A DNA stretch of 64,000 nt from Flammeovirgaceae bacterium SG7u.111 (GCA_034044135.1 CP139021.1:1689635-1753634); one strand, 5' to 3'; numbered from the stretch's first letter, positions 18,228 through 27,918 are shown. The notes: generated from the letters alone by a model not told the origin. A program made the numbers and translations.

Positions 18228-18591
18228 CTAGATAGGGCAATGAGATCTGCTCATTGCAACGGTGTTGCCCCAGAAAAGGGAAGAGATATGAGTTATAGTG
18301 TTTTCAAATCGATATAAAGATAGCCATTGGTGAAAGAAAAGTCAAGCTTCAACATCTAGTCAGGGCCTTAAAAATCAGAAAGTCCTAAGTAAGTCTTTAG
18401 GTTGAATAGTCAATTAGAAAATCTAAGAAGCGATTTGGAAATATTTTTATAATTCTTACATATATCTAATAACAACTAATTTTTTCCGCAAATGCAAATT
18501 GGCTATTTGAGAAGATATGGATAAAACAAAATGGGTTCGGCAACAACTATTTGTAGCTTCACTCCAAATGGAAACTACTAATTACTATTTT
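18228..18591. other. intergenic leader between methyltransferase and PadR module 1
   Basis: Together with the operator region this leaves about 415 nt without a gene. It is AT-rich, with no hairpin terminator or small frame that looks real. It should carry the divergent promoters for the methyltransferase and the padR-permease operon. Confidence 0.4.
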
Positions 18592-18639
18592 GTAGTATTT
18601 GTTATTTTGTTTATCTTAGTAATACTATAAAGTAGTATT
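18592..18639. promoter_or_regulatory. candidate PadR operator, module 1
   Basis: The octamer GTAGTATT occurs at 18592-18599 and 18632-18639, and AATACTATAAAGTAGTATT (18621-18639) is a near-perfect inverted repeat ending 4 nt before the padR start. The same half-site, AATACTAC, is repeated ahead of PadR module 2. Autoregulation by the PadR protein is the natural reading. Confidence 0.55.
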
Positions 18640-18643
18640 AGAT

Positions 18644-18976
18644 ATGAAACAATTTCAATTAGGAGAATTTGAAGAGATCGTACTCCTTACGGTGGGCATC
18701 TTGCACGGCAATGCCTATGGGGTTACCATTAAGGATGAAATAGAGCAGCGGCTCGATAGGCAAGTGAGCGTAGGGGCACTCCAGACCACGCTGAGGAGGC
18801 TGGAGAAAAAAGGGTATTTGACCTCTTCTCATGGCGATTCTTCTGAAGCCAGAGGAGGCAGGCCCAAGCTCTTTTTTACCATGACTGCCTACGGAAAGCA
18901 GGCAATCGACTACACACGCCAAACCCGGAATAAGCTTTGGGATTCGCTTCCTCCCTTTATCTTGAACCTAGGTTAA
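18644..18976 (+). CDS. PadR-family transcriptional regulator (module 1)
   Basis: Winged-helix repressor of 110 residues, PadR family. LGEFEEIVLLTVGILHGNAYGVTI is helix 1 and the turn into helix 2. SVGALQTTLRRLEKKGYL is the recognition helix, and RGGRPKLFFTMTAYGKQAI the wing. It has the short C-terminal helix of the PadR-s1 subtype. It overlaps the permease gene by one base (TAATG at 18974-18978). Two close paralogues at 45742 and 53168 each precede a similar permease. A palindromic candidate operator lies immediately upstream, so it probably represses its own operon. Confidence 0.9.
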   Translation: MKQFQLGEFEEIVLLTVGILHGNAYGVTIKDEIEQRLDRQVSVGALQTTLRRLEKKGYLTSSHGDSSEARGGRPKLFFTMTAYGKQAIDYTRQTRNKLWDSLPPFILNLG

Positions 18977-21588
18977 TGAAAAACTCCTCAGCTCCAAAAG
19001 CTCTTTTGAGCGTATTCAAATGGTTTTGCAAGCCCGATTACCACGCCGATATAGAAGGTGATTTGCTGGAACTCTACGAGCGCAAGGTGCAGTCGGATGG
19101 CAAAAGAAAGGCAAATTGGTTATTGCTCAAAGATATTTTACTTCTTTTCAGGCCAGGTATTATCCGACCTGTCATCAGAACGAATCCATTAAAATCTAAC
19201 GGTATGTACAAGCATTATATCAAAATTGGTTTTCGGAATATCCTGAAGCATAAAGTCTATTCTTCTATCAATATTATGGGCTTGGTGATAGGAATGTTGG
19301 CAGTGCTGATGTTGGCGAAGTACGTTGGCTTCTTTGTGGGCTACGACGGCTTTCACGAGCAGGTCGAGCAGATTTTTGTGATCCAGCAGGAAGAAAAGCA
19401 GGAGGGGAAGTTGATGTATGCGGGGAAACAAACCTACAATGGTGTGGCAGAGTTTGCCAAGGAAAATTATCCGGAAATACTGGAGGCAAGCCGTTATGGC
19501 TTTAATGTAGAAATGCTGATAACAACGAATGGTAAAGAAGGAGAGGAACAGGTAAAGTTCAATGAACAGCGGATATACACGGTCGATTCTAGCTTTTTCA
19601 ATATCTTCTCCTTCGAGTTTTTACAAGGAGACCCTGCTACTGCACTTAGCCAGCCTGGCTCGGTGGTGCTCACGGCTTCTACTGCCAAAAAGTACTTTGG
19701 AGAAGAAGATGCCGTGGGGGAGTTTCTTCAATCGAGTCTTCCTTGGGGCGAAAAACACGAGTTGCAGGTCACGGGTGTTATTCAAGATACTCCTCTCAAT
19801 TCCACTTTTTCCTTCGATTTCCTCCAAACATCGGTGGGGAAGGAGCTGGAAGGTGATTGGCTGTATCCGGACATGGGGTTGTTTGTATTGCTAGATCCTT
19901 CAGCCCAGCCGAAGCTGCTTGGGGCTAAAATCAGTGCCGATATTTCGAGTCTTGAGGAGTTTACTTCTATCCAAAAAGAGCTTTTCATTGAATTGAAGCC
20001 TATTAAAGGGAACCTGTCTAATACGGAATATTTGCTTGCGCTTGTGGGGGTATTTATGCTCGTGATCACATGGATCAACTTCATCAACCTTACGGGGGCG
20101 AATGCCTTGAACAGGTTCAAAGAAATGGGTGTGAGGAAAGTATTGGGCTCGCTAAAGTCTCAGATTGTTCGTCAGTTTGTGTTGGAAGGCTTGCTGCTCA
20201 ATGGGCTTGCCCTAGTGCTTGTTATACTTGCCGCTACGCTTCTATTTCCTGCCATAAAAGAATTTGCCAATGGACGAATTTTGCCTTTGCTAGAGTGGGA
20301 TACGCAGACCAATAGCCTATTTTTATTGGTGTTCTTTTTTGGTTCAATCGCTTCTTCTGCCTACCCTGCCATTGTTCTTTCCAAACTTCACCCAATGGAC
20401 GCGCTCAAAGGGCGGCTTTTTAACCAAACCACTAAGGTAGGTTTTCGGAAAGTGCTGGTCGTGTTCCAGTTTAGTTTATCTATGGTTCTGATCATCGGCA
20501 TATTCATCATCTCTGACCAGATGAAATTCATGCAAAATCATGACCTAGGATTTGAACTGGACAGGACGCTCATTGTAAAAACAGCGAAGAAAGGTTGGCG
20601 AGGAAAAAGCCAGTTCGAGGCATTTAAAACGGAGGTAGGTGCACTGTCGGTAGTGGAAGGGGTAGCGTCGTCTACCATGGTACCCGGCGGGGGAAATGGG
20701 CAAGATGTGGTTTGTAATCTGCAAAGTAGTAAGGAGGGAGTGCAGCTCCATTTGATAGGCGTAGATGAACATTATATGGATAATTACCAGCTCCATATCC
20801 TTGCTGGAAAAGGATTTAGCGAAGAGGCTATTTGGAAAAACAAACGAGGGGTCATCATCAATAAAGCGGCCTTTGAGCTTTTGGGATTAAACAATTTGGA
20901 AGAAGCTTTAACGCAAAAAATAGTCAATCAGAACAATGGGAAAACCTATGATATTTTAGCTGTTATAGACAATTACCATCATCAATCCCTAAAAGAGAAA
21001 ATCCATCCGCTTTTATTTGAGTTCAACCCATTTAGAGGGCATACATCCATCAAATTAGCAGCTAGAAGTTACCAAGATTACGACAACCTTGCGCTTGCCA
21101 TTCAGGGAATTGAAGACGTGTGGGAAAGTGTATACCCCGATCAATACTTCGATTATTATTTTTTAGATGATCGTTTTAACTCCCAGTATGAAGCAGAAAC
21201 CAATTTTAGGAAAATATTTGGGGTTTTTACTGGCATATCTATTTTTGTGGCTTGCCTGGGGCTGTTTGGTTTGTCTGTTTTTGTAAGTTTGAGAAGGAAA
21301 AAAGAAGTGGGTGTTCGGAAAACCTTCGGAGCATCTTCCATTCATATTTTGGGCTTGTTCATTAAAGAGTATCTAGGGCAGATTATTCTTGCCGCATTTC
21401 TAGGTGCGCCTATCGCTTACTTTCTTATGCACAAATGGTTAGAGAACTACAGTTTTAGGGCAAGTATTGGAATTGAATCGTTTCTCCTTCCCATTCTTTT
21501 GCTCACCAGTATTTCTCTTTTGTGCATCGCTTATCAGACAGTAAAAGCAGCCTTTACCAACCCCACGGAAACACTTCAAAATGAGTGA
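18976..21588 (+). CDS. FtsX/MacB-type ABC transporter permease (module 1)
   Basis: Inner-membrane permease of 871 residues. I start it at MKNSSAPKALL, overlapping the padR stop; an upstream Met inside padR is unlikely. The N-terminus has a permease prefix domain (VFKWFCKPDYHADIEGDLLELYERK), then a transmembrane helix near SINIMGLVIGMLAVLML. A large periplasmic MacB-like core follows, then a first FtsX block (LVGVFMLVITWINFINLT, ALNRFKEMGVRKVLGS). The second periplasmic core and FtsX block follow (ACLGLFGLSVFVSLRRKKEVGVRKTFGA). No ATPase gene adjoins. Substrate unknown; such proteins serve in lipoprotein or antimicrobial-peptide handling. Confidence 0.9.
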   Translation: MKNSSAPKALLSVFKWFCKPDYHADIEGDLLELYERKVQSDGKRKANWLLLKDILLLFRPGIIRPVIRTNPLKSNGMYKHYIKIGFRNILKHKVYSSINIMGLVIGMLAVLMLAKYVGFFVGYDGFHEQVEQIFVIQQEEKQEGKLMYAGKQTYNGVAEFAKENYPEILEASRYGFNVEMLITTNGKEGEEQVKFNEQRIYTVDSSFFNIFSFEFLQGDPATALSQPGSVVLTASTAKKYFGEEDAVGEFLQSSLPWGEKHELQVTGVIQDTPLNSTFSFDFLQTSVGKELEGDWLYPDMGLFVLLDPSAQPKLLGAKISADISSLEEFTSIQKELFIELKPIKGNLSNTEYLLALVGVFMLVITWINFINLTGANALNRFKEMGVRKVLGSLKSQIVRQFVLEGLLLNGLALVLVILAATLLFPAIKEFANGRILPLLEWDTQTNSLFLLVFFFGSIASSAYPAIVLSKLHPMDALKGRLFNQTTKVGFRKVLVVFQFSLSMVLIIGIFIISDQMKFMQNHDLGFELDRTLIVKTAKKGWRGKSQFEAFKTEVGALSVVEGVASSTMVPGGGNGQDVVCNLQSSKEGVQLHLIGVDEHYMDNYQLHILAGKGFSEEAIWKNKRGVIINKAAFELLGLNNLEEALTQKIVNQNNGKTYDILAVIDNYHHQSLKEKIHPLLFEFNPFRGHTSIKLAARSYQDYDNLALAIQGIEDVWESVYPDQYFDYYFLDDRFNSQYEAETNFRKIFGVFTGISIFVACLGLFGLSVFVSLRRKKEVGVRKTFGASSIHILGLFIKEYLGQIILAAFLGAPIAYFLMHKWLENYSFRASIGIESFLLPILLLTSISLLCIAYQTVKAAFTNPTETLQNE

Positions 21589-21645
21589 AATAAGTGGAGA
21601 AAGATCTGTTGGATATAACAAATAGGAATGCTTGAAAAAGACAAA

Positions 21646-21677
21646 AGAGATGGCTAGTATCCGAGCCATCTCTTTTT
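21646..21677. terminator. bidirectional intrinsic terminator
   Basis: Ten-bp stem AGAGATGGCT/AGCCATCTCT with an 8-nt loop, followed by T5 on plus and preceded by an A-rich run. It sits between the convergent permease and SDR genes. Confidence 0.85.
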
Positions 21678-21709
21678 AAAGGTTTGGATTTGTTGGTCCA
21701 GCACTGAGT

Positions 21710-22474
21710 TTACAGCATCATTCCACCCGAGGCCTCAATGCGTTGTCCGTTGATCCATTTTGCATCTTTGGTGCATAAGAAAGCGACCACCCCACCAATG
21801 TCGTCGGGCAAACCGACGCGTCCTAAAGCCGTAGTACTTGCTAATTGAGCATTTACCTCTTTGTTATCCCTTACATGCCCGCCACCAAAATCTGTTTCGA
21901 TAGCACCTGGAGCAACCACATTGGCAGTAATACCGCGCGAACCCAATTCTTTAGCCAAGTATCTGGTAAGTACTTCAACAGCCCCTTTCATGGAGCCATA
22001 AGCCGAAGAACCGGGGAAAGAAAAACGGGCAAGACCTGAGGAAATATTGATGATTCGTCCGCCATCATTCATAAATGGCAGTGCCTTTTGGGTAAGGAAA
22101 AATACACCTTTGTAGTGGATGTTCATGGCAGTGTCAAATTGCTCTTCCGTAGTTTCGGCAAACGATGCGTAAAGTGCCGTCCCCGCATTATTGATCAAAA
22201 AATCAAAGTTTGTACTGCCGGTTTCCTCTTGCAAATATGCTGTTACATAGTTGAAAAATGCATCGAATGAAGATACGTTTCCAGCATCCAACTGAAAAAC
22301 GCTTGCTTTCTGCCCAATTGACTTGATTTCTGTAGCTACTTTATCAGCTTCTGTTTTGTTGGAGTTGTAGGTCAGTACAACGTCAATTCCCTTTTTGGCT
22401 AGTGCCAAAGCCATATTTTTTCCCAACCCGCGGCTTCCGCCTGTAACTAATGCAATCTTGTTTTTAGTATTCAT
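21710..22474 (-). CDS. classical SDR oxidoreductase
   Basis: Short-chain dehydrogenase of 254 residues. It has cofactor loop TGGSRGLGKN (11-20), structural motif NNAGTA (95-100), catalytic Ser145/146, Tyr159 and Lys163 (SSAYGSMKG), and a conserved PGAIETDF. Arg15 in the glycine loop and Asn37/Ser38 after the second strand suggest NADPH preference. It resembles 3-oxoacyl-ACP reductase-like enzymes, but no fatty-acid genes adjoin. The AraC regulator gene lies about 110 nt upstream on the same strand and may control it. A second oxidoreductase/AraC pair of the same style lies at 25671-27698. Confidence 0.9.
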   Translation of the reverse strand: MNTKNKIALVTGGSRGLGKNMALALAKKGIDVVLTYNSNKTEADKVATEIKSIGQKASVFQLDAGNVSSFDAFFNYVTAYLQEETGSTNFDFLINNAGTALYASFAETTEEQFDTAMNIHYKGVFFLTQKALPFMNDGGRIINISSGLARFSFPGSSAYGSMKGAVEVLTRYLAKELGSRGITANVVAPGAIETDFGGGHVRDNKEVNAQLASTTALGRVGLPDDIGGVVAFLCTKDAKWINGQRIEASGGMML

Positions 22475-22582
22475 CCCAATTGTATGTTTTGTGTGGTAAA
22501 TTCAACAATACAAAAGTGCTGGAATTAAGACTAATCCATTTGCATGTATCAATCCATTGTTTGCAAAAATCAAATATTAGGA

Positions 22583-23515
22583 TTAGGAGCGGAAAGCTAG
22601 AGGTGAAATGCCAGCTTGCTTTTTGAAGAAATTGGAAAAATGGGCAACTTCTTCGAAGCCCAAAGAATAGGCAACTTCTGAAACATTCCAGTCGGTTTGT
22701 TTCAAGAGCAATTTTGCTTCTTGTGCAATGCGACCACTGATGAAATCGGTAGTGGTTTTTCCAGTGTTTTCCTTTAATACTTTATTGAGGTGGTTGACGT
22801 GGATGGCTAATCTTTCCGCATAGCTTTTGGCGGTGCGCAACTCCAATTGTTGGCTAGGCGAGGTGATAGGAAATTGGCGTTCCAATAGCTCAACAAACAA
22901 ACCTACTACACGGGTGGTGGCATTGTGGGGTGGCTGTGTAGCTATTTCTGGTTGAAGCTTTTGCCCGTAATGGATCAATTCCAACACATAGTTGCGTAAC
23001 AAGTCATATTTGAAGGTATAGTCAGATGTGATTTCCTTATTCATTTTATCAAAAATAAGGCTAATTTCCTTTACTTGTGTAGTGTTAAGCTGGAAAACAG
23101 GATAGCCACCCGGTTTGAAAATTGGAAGGTCATCTAGTAGCATTCCAGCCCTTGAAGATGCAAGGAACTCCTCAGTGAAAATACAGAAATGACCTGATTG
23201 GTTTTCATCTTGGGAAAGGTAATTATATGGAACTTTTGGTGAGGCAAAAAGTAAGGCATGTTGCTTTATTTCAATTGTTTTATCAGCATATTCAGCAAGG
23301 TTGTGCCCGCTTATCAGGCTAATTTTGTAATACGCCCGCCTATTGTAAGGCATCGTTTTCGTTTCCTTTACCTTCTGCATCACGTTGCTGATGTTGAACA
23401 CATTGAAATGGCCAATGTCTTTGTTGATACCTTCTGGCAGAATACGTTGGAGCTCGCTGTCATTTGCGAAACCCATCTCCCTATAAAAATCTTGTAAAGT
23501 TGTTAAGCCTACCAT
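22583..23515 (-). CDS. AraC-family transcriptional regulator (paralogue 1)
   Basis: Regulator of 310 residues. The N-terminal cupin-like effector domain includes MPYNRRAYYKISLISG and HALLFASPKVPYNYL. The C-terminal double helix-turn-helix runs SYAERLAIHVNHLNKVLKENTGKT and WNVSEVAYSLGFEEVAHFSNFFKKQAGISPLAFRS. It is closely similar along its whole length to the regulator at 26790-27698. It lies upstream of the SDR gene on the same strand, an arrangement mirrored by the second pair. Redox-related or aldehyde-like effectors would fit but cannot be shown. Confidence 0.88.
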   Translation of the reverse strand: MVGLTTLQDFYREMGFANDSELQRILPEGINKDIGHFNVFNISNVMQKVKETKTMPYNRRAYYKISLISGHNLAEYADKTIEIKQHALLFASPKVPYNYLSQDENQSGHFCIFTEEFLASSRAGMLLDDLPIFKPGGYPVFQLNTTQVKEISLIFDKMNKEITSDYTFKYDLLRNYVLELIHYGQKLQPEIATQPPHNATTRVVGLFVELLERQFPITSPSQQLELRTAKSYAERLAIHVNHLNKVLKENTGKTTTDFISGRIAQEAKLLLKQTDWNVSEVAYSLGFEEVAHFSNFFKKQAGISPLAFRS

Positions 23516-23908
23516 AATCCTGAATTTGCGAAATTCAAATATAGGAATATTAGTTGAATGTGCAGTTTTTGATAGAAATAGGAAGAAGGTTTTAGCAGTA
23601 CTTACTAAGAGTATTTATGACTAGGTAAGTTGAACCTCGAGAGTATACTATCCATGATTTAACTTCCCAAGCAACTTGATCGTTTCCCCCAATCCAACAA
23701 AGAATAGCCAAAATAATTAGAATTTTTTAATTGATCAAATCTGGTTGTCGGTAGACTAGAGTAAGCCATTTGTTGAAAACATTGCCTTTTTGGTGTTTAG
23801 AGCCTTTATCTATGCTTGCTTTTTGTACAACCTTATCTTGTGAGGTAGGGTCATTAAACCTAATGATAACTAATCTTGAATTATAGATTAACTAAATATT
23901 TCAAACTT
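23516..23908. other. 393-nt divergent intergenic region
   Basis: AT-rich spacer between the AraC gene (minus) and the beta-helix lipoprotein (plus). No hairpin, repeat or protein-like frame was recognised; both promoters should lie here. Confidence 0.4.
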
Positions 23909-25576
23909 ATGAAAAATAGATTTTTTATGGCAATGCTTGGCAGTTTGGTGTTCATGCTGATGCTAAGCGGGTGTGGGGAGGATGATGTAATAAATGATGG
24001 GGACGAGCCTTCGATTATTGATCCAATTGATTATGAACTAGGCAGCAACGATGGAATAATTATTTTCTATGGCGATTCAATCTATACCGAAGGGACAGGG
24101 CTGAGCGTAAACGAAACCGTGGTCACTATTACAGCAGTAGGAACCTATTCTGCTATCGGCACGCTAAACGATGGGCAATTGTTGGTAGATACGGAAGACG
24201 AGGGGAATATCAATATTGTGCTCGACGGAGTTGATATGACTAGTGCTACATCTGGGCCAATTTTTATTAAAAGTGCCAATCAGGTAAATATCATTTTGAA
24301 TGAAGGCTCTGAAAATTACCTCACCGATGCGGATGAGTATGTATACGAGGGAGACGATGACGAGCCAAATGCCGCTCTTCATAGCAAAGCAAATATGACT
24401 ATTTCGGGAGAAGGTGCGCTAATGGTAACCGCAAATTACAACGACGGAATTACCAGTAAAGATGGCTTGGTGATTATGGATGGCACATATATAGTAAAGG
24501 CAGCGGACGATGCGATCAGAGGCAAAGATTATTTGCTGATAGAAGGCGGAAGCTTCTCGTTGGAAGCTGGTGGTGATGGCCTGAAATCGGATCATGAAGC
24601 CGATGTAGACTGGGGCTATATCACTATTAAAGCAGGAGATTTTGTGATCACTTCGGAAAACGATGGCATCCAAGCCGAGACAGATCTTACTATCGAATAT
24701 GCTACGATGGCAATAGTAGCGGGAGGTGGTTATTCAGCTAAGTTGGGCAGCGATGTTTCTGCAAAAGGCTTGAAAGCAGGAGATGAATTGAAAGTAGTAG
24801 ATGGAGAATTTGACATCAATACTGCTGATGATGCCATCCATTCTGACAACAGCATTGTGATAGATGGGGGTGGTTTTGTGCTAGGTACGGGTGACGATGG
24901 AATTCATGGAGAGGTTACCTTGGCAGTCAATGGGGGAAATATCCTAATTGAGCATTCGTATGAAGGGATTGAAAGTGTGGGAATAACGATCAACGACGGA
25001 AATATCCATGTGACTTCTTCGGACGATGGTATCAATGCAGCAGGAAACAGCGGTCGGGATAATTACCTGACTATCAATGGGGGATATATTGTAGTGGATG
25101 CAGATGGGGATGGTTTGGATGCTAATGGCTATGTGGAAATGAACGCTGGAATAGCCATTGTGAACGGACCTACCCAGCGCAATAATGGTGCGCTCGATTA
25201 TGATGCTACCTTTGCCATGAAAGGAGGAACCTTGATTGCAGTAGGTTCTTCGGGAATGGCTCAGGCACCAACAAGTGGTACTTCTTCACAATATGGCTTG
25301 ATGGCAGTGTTTGGAGAGAATCAAAAATCAGCCAATACCTTGGTGCACATCCAAAATGAAGCAGGAGAGGATATTGTGACTTTCGCCCCTAGCAAAGCGT
25401 ACCAATCTGTGGTGTTTTCATCACCTGTCTTGCAAACTGGAACTACCTATTCACTCTATTTTGGAGGCAGCAGTACTGGTACAGAAACGGACGGGCTGTA
25501 TGATGGAGGCACGTATTCTGGAGGAAGTTTGTACAAAACGTTCAATATTTCAGGTACGATCACTACCATTCAGTAG
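23909..25576 (+). CDS. Cthe_2159-type carbohydrate-binding beta-helix lipoprotein
   Basis: Surface or periplasmic lipoprotein of 555 residues starting MKNRFFMAMLGS, with lipobox MLSGC; a Met 33 nt upstream adds a poor leader. After an acidic linker comes a right-handed beta-helix-like region with regularly spaced Gly-Asp/Asn turns: DDAIRGKDYL, GDGLKSDHEAD, NDGIQAETDL, DDAIHSDNSI, DDGIHGEVTL, DDGINAAGN, GDGLDANGYV. This is typical of the carbohydrate-binding domain family founded on Cthe_2159, which binds acidic polysaccharide such as polygalacturonate with Ca2+. Such genes commonly occur with CotH, VTC and DUF4956 genes, and that set is present about 35 kb away at 59.7-62.7 kb. Confidence 0.85.
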   Translation: MKNRFFMAMLGSLVFMLMLSGCGEDDVINDGDEPSIIDPIDYELGSNDGIIIFYGDSIYTEGTGLSVNETVVTITAVGTYSAIGTLNDGQLLVDTEDEGNINIVLDGVDMTSATSGPIFIKSANQVNIILNEGSENYLTDADEYVYEGDDDEPNAALHSKANMTISGEGALMVTANYNDGITSKDGLVIMDGTYIVKAADDAIRGKDYLLIEGGSFSLEAGGDGLKSDHEADVDWGYITIKAGDFVITSENDGIQAETDLTIEYATMAIVAGGGYSAKLGSDVSAKGLKAGDELKVVDGEFDINTADDAIHSDNSIVIDGGGFVLGTGDDGIHGEVTLAVNGGNILIEHSYEGIESVGITINDGNIHVTSSDDGINAAGNSGRDNYLTINGGYIVVDADGDGLDANGYVEMNAGIAIVNGPTQRNNGALDYDATFAMKGGTLIAVGSSGMAQAPTSGTSSQYGLMAVFGENQKSANTLVHIQNEAGEDIVTFAPSKAYQSVVFSSPVLQTGTTYSLYFGGSSTGTETDGLYDGGTYSGGSLYKTFNISGTITTIQ

Positions 25577-25605
25577 GTGTAGTAGGTTATATTATAAAGC
25601 AAGTG

Positions 25606-25646
25606 AAACCCTCTCAGGTGCTCTTTTCTGAGAGGGTTTGTGTTTT
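25606..25646 (+). terminator. intrinsic terminator after beta-helix lipoprotein gene
   Basis: Twelve-bp stem AAACCCTCTCAG/CTGAGAGGGTTT, 10-nt loop, then GTGTTTT. It lies 30 nt after the stop and could also act on the opposing aldo/keto reductase gene. Confidence 0.85.
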
Positions 25647-25670
25647 GCAAATGGGCTTTTTCCCACCTAT

Positions 25671-26675
25671 TTAATTATTCACCATTTTCATTGCGCCTTC
25701 TGTATACCTTTCTCCTAATACTTTAATGTTATCGGATAGAGAAGAGATTGCTTGTAGCTCATTGGTACTAAGGTCGATAGTTACAGAACCGGCATTTTCA
25801 TCGAGATACTTGATTTTCTTTGTTCCCGGTATTGGAATGATGTCATCTCCCTGAGCCAACAGCCAAGCTAGCGCCAATTGGGCTGGAGTATTACCTTTCT
25901 TTGTTGCTATTTCTTCTAGTTTATCCACTAGCTTTTTGTTTTCAACAAAGACCTCCTCTTGGAACCTAGGCAAATTAGCTCGAAAATCGTCCGATGCTTT
26001 TGGGGCTTCTTTTATTGTTCCAGTAAGCATGCCTCTGCCCAGTGGGCTGTAGGGTACTACTGAAATGCCTAATTCGCGGCAAAGTGGAAGTATTTCCGAT
26101 TCTAAATCTCGGGTAAAAAGAGAATATTCACTTTGTAAAGCTGTGATGGGGTGCTCTGCATGGGCTTTGCGAATAGAGCTTGCAGAAGCTTCTGAAAGCC
26201 CTAGGTAACGAACCTTTCCTTCTTTCACCAGCTCTGCCATAGCCCCAACGGTTTCTTCTATGGGTACATTGGGGTCAACCCGGTGCGTGTAATACAAATC
26301 GATGGTATCAACTCCCAAACGCTTCAAGCTAGCTTCACAAGCTTCTTTTACGTAAGCTGGGCTTCCATCAAAATAAGTCTTGTAGGTTTTCATGTTTGAA
26401 GGGTCAAAATTTTTGTCGACCCGAAAGCCAAACTTGGTGGCAAGGAAAACCTTATCCCTTTTTTTTTGCAATACCTTGCCCAGTAACTCTTCATTATGGC
26501 CAACCCCATACATATCGGCCGTGTCCCAGAAGTTTATGCCAATACTAAGTGCATGTTCAAGTGTTTCTATTGAGTGCTTATCATCCCTTGGTCCATAAGC
26601 GAAACTCATTCCCATACAACCCAACCCAATAGCTGAAAGTTGCTCATCGGTAGTTGCCAATTTTCTATATTTCAT
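25671..26675 (-). CDS. aldo/keto reductase
   Basis: NADPH-dependent (beta/alpha)8 reductase of 334 residues. The catalytic tetrad is complete: Asp51 and Tyr56 (FWDTADMYG), Lys81 (LATKFGF) and His131 (YYTHRVD). The C-terminal phosphate-binding part [15 protein letters not shown] is present, as in the AKR11/13-like YajO and pyridoxal reductase group. It reduces aldehydes or ketones in the cytoplasm; the substrate is unknown. The AraC regulator gene is about 115 nt upstream on the same strand. The orientation and spacing repeat those of the SDR/AraC pair 4 kb away. Confidence 0.92.
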   Translation of the reverse strand: MKYRKLATTDEQLSAIGLGCMGMSFAYGPRDDKHSIETLEHALSIGINFWDTADMYGVGHNEELLGKVLQKKRDKVFLATKFGFRVDKNFDPSNMKTYKTYFDGSPAYVKEACEASLKRLGVDTIDLYYTHRVDPNVPIEETVGAMAELVKEGKVRYLGLSEASASSIRKAHAEHPITALQSEYSLFTRDLESEILPLCRELGISVVPYSPLGRGMLTGTIKEAPKASDDFRANLPRFQEEVFVENKKLVDKLEEIATKKGNTPAQLALAWLLAQGDDIIPIPGTKKIKYLDENAGSVTIDLSTNELQAISSLSDNIKVLGERYTEGAMKMVNN

Positions 26676-26789
26676 AAGTATTTTGGTTAATGAATGATCT
26701 GTTCAAAAGTAGGGGTTTGCAAGAGTAGAGACATAGAAGGATTCAAACCAAAAACTATAAAATTCAAACAATAAGGAGGAGGCGATTCA

Positions 26790-27698
26790 TTAACTTCTAA
26801 ATTCCCTAGGAGTCATACGGGTTTGCTTCTTAAAGAAGTTGTTGAAGTAAGAAGGGTTTTCAAAACCAAGGCAATAGGCTACATCTGCAATGTTCCAGTC
26901 CGTATGGCTTAGAATAGCTTTGGCTTCATCAATTACCTTTTTACTTATATGATCTGTAGTCGTTTTTCCTGTGATTTTCTTCACGGCTCGGTTAAGATGA
27001 TTGGTATGTACGGAAAGCCGGTTGGCAAAGTCGTTGGCACTTTTGAGCTGTAAAGAATGCTCCAATGAAACGGGAAATTGCCTTTCGAGTAGCTCAAGAA
27101 AAAGAGAGGAGATTCTAGTAGCGGCATCTTTATGTTTGAGGTACGATCCAGCAGGTTTCATTTTTAAAGCCTCATGCACTATCAGGTTCATATAACTTCT
27201 CATGAGGTCATATTTGTATTGGTAGCCTGATTCTATTTCAACTAGCATATTTTCAAATAAACTGCTTACTCGCTCAGTTTGGTCATTATCTAAGAAGAAA
27301 ACCGGGTTGCCCCCCACTTTGAAAAGTGGGTATTGCAAAAAGCTGTCATTTTGATGGTTGGAAGTGGCAAACTCTTTGGTGAAAAGGCAAAAATAGCCTG
27401 ACTGTTCTGCTGATTTAGCTTCCCAAGAATAAGGGATATTGGGGTTGGAAAAGAGCAAAGTGTTTTGCTTGACTTCAATCCATTGGTTGGCGTAGTGCAA
27501 AGTACCTGTTCCTTTGATGAGTGATATCTTATAAAAATCCCTCCGATTGTACGGACTGTAGTTTTTGCAAGCAATGTCACTTCTTTTGTACACATTAAAA
27601 TGTCCACCGTCCTTGTTTGTTAGAAGGTGCGGTTTTGTTTCTGTATCCGAAATTGCTATCCTATTGTAAAAGTCTTTTACAGATTCGCTTTTTTGCAT
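26790..27698 (-). CDS. AraC-family transcriptional regulator (paralogue 2)
   Basis: Protein of 302 residues, a paralogue of the regulator at 22583-23515. Shared landmarks are the GHFNVY start, PYNRRDFYKISLIKG, IEVKQNTLLFSNPNIPYSW, and the DNA-binding part SANDFANRLSVHTNHLNRAV with WNIADVAYCLGFENPSYFNNFFKKQTRMTPREFRS. It is positioned upstream of the aldo/keto reductase gene, its probable target. Confidence 0.88.
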   Translation of the reverse strand: MQKSESVKDFYNRIAISDTETKPHLLTNKDGGHFNVYKRSDIACKNYSPYNRRDFYKISLIKGTGTLHYANQWIEVKQNTLLFSNPNIPYSWEAKSAEQSGYFCLFTKEFATSNHQNDSFLQYPLFKVGGNPVFFLDNDQTERVSSLFENMLVEIESGYQYKYDLMRSYMNLIVHEALKMKPAGSYLKHKDAATRISSLFLELLERQFPVSLEHSLQLKSANDFANRLSVHTNHLNRAVKKITGKTTTDHISKKVIDEAKAILSHTDWNIADVAYCLGFENPSYFNNFFKKQTRMTPREFRS

Positions 27699-27782
27699 AG
27701 TTTCTATTCTGGTGTTGAGTTTTTCAAAGTTAAAGAAATCAAACTAAAATAGAGTTGTGAATAAGGAGGGAATGAGGTAGTG

Positions 27783-27819
27783 AAAAAATAGGGAGAGGTT
27801 TTGTCCTTCCCTATTTTTT
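27783..27819. terminator. bidirectional intrinsic terminator
   Basis: Twelve-bp perfect stem AAAAAATAGGGA/TCCCTATTTTTT. On the minus strand it ends the transcript that passes through the peroxiredoxin-tail remnant and the plug-tail gene. Confidence 0.8.
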
Positions 27820-27831
27820 GTGTTTTATGTA

Positions 27832-27905
27832 CTACTCCAAGCTTTTCAACACCGCTATAAGCAATTCAGGCGTTATCCTTTTTTATAGCTTGGCGAGTTG
27901 CTTCA
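27832..27905 (-). pseudogene. 3' remnant of a duplicated peroxiredoxin-like gene
   Basis: Read on minus, this stretch ends TPELLIAVLKSLE and stop, matching TPELLMAVLKNLE and stop at the end of the peroxiredoxin-like gene at 29023-29607. Similarity continues upstream over the Tyr-Lys-Lys codons, but the A-run is six instead of seven, giving a frameshift. Nothing homologous is seen further upstream, where the plug-tail gene now ends at 27919. It has its own terminator (27783-27819). Confidence 0.65.
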
Positions 27906-27918
27906 GCTAAGCTTAGTC

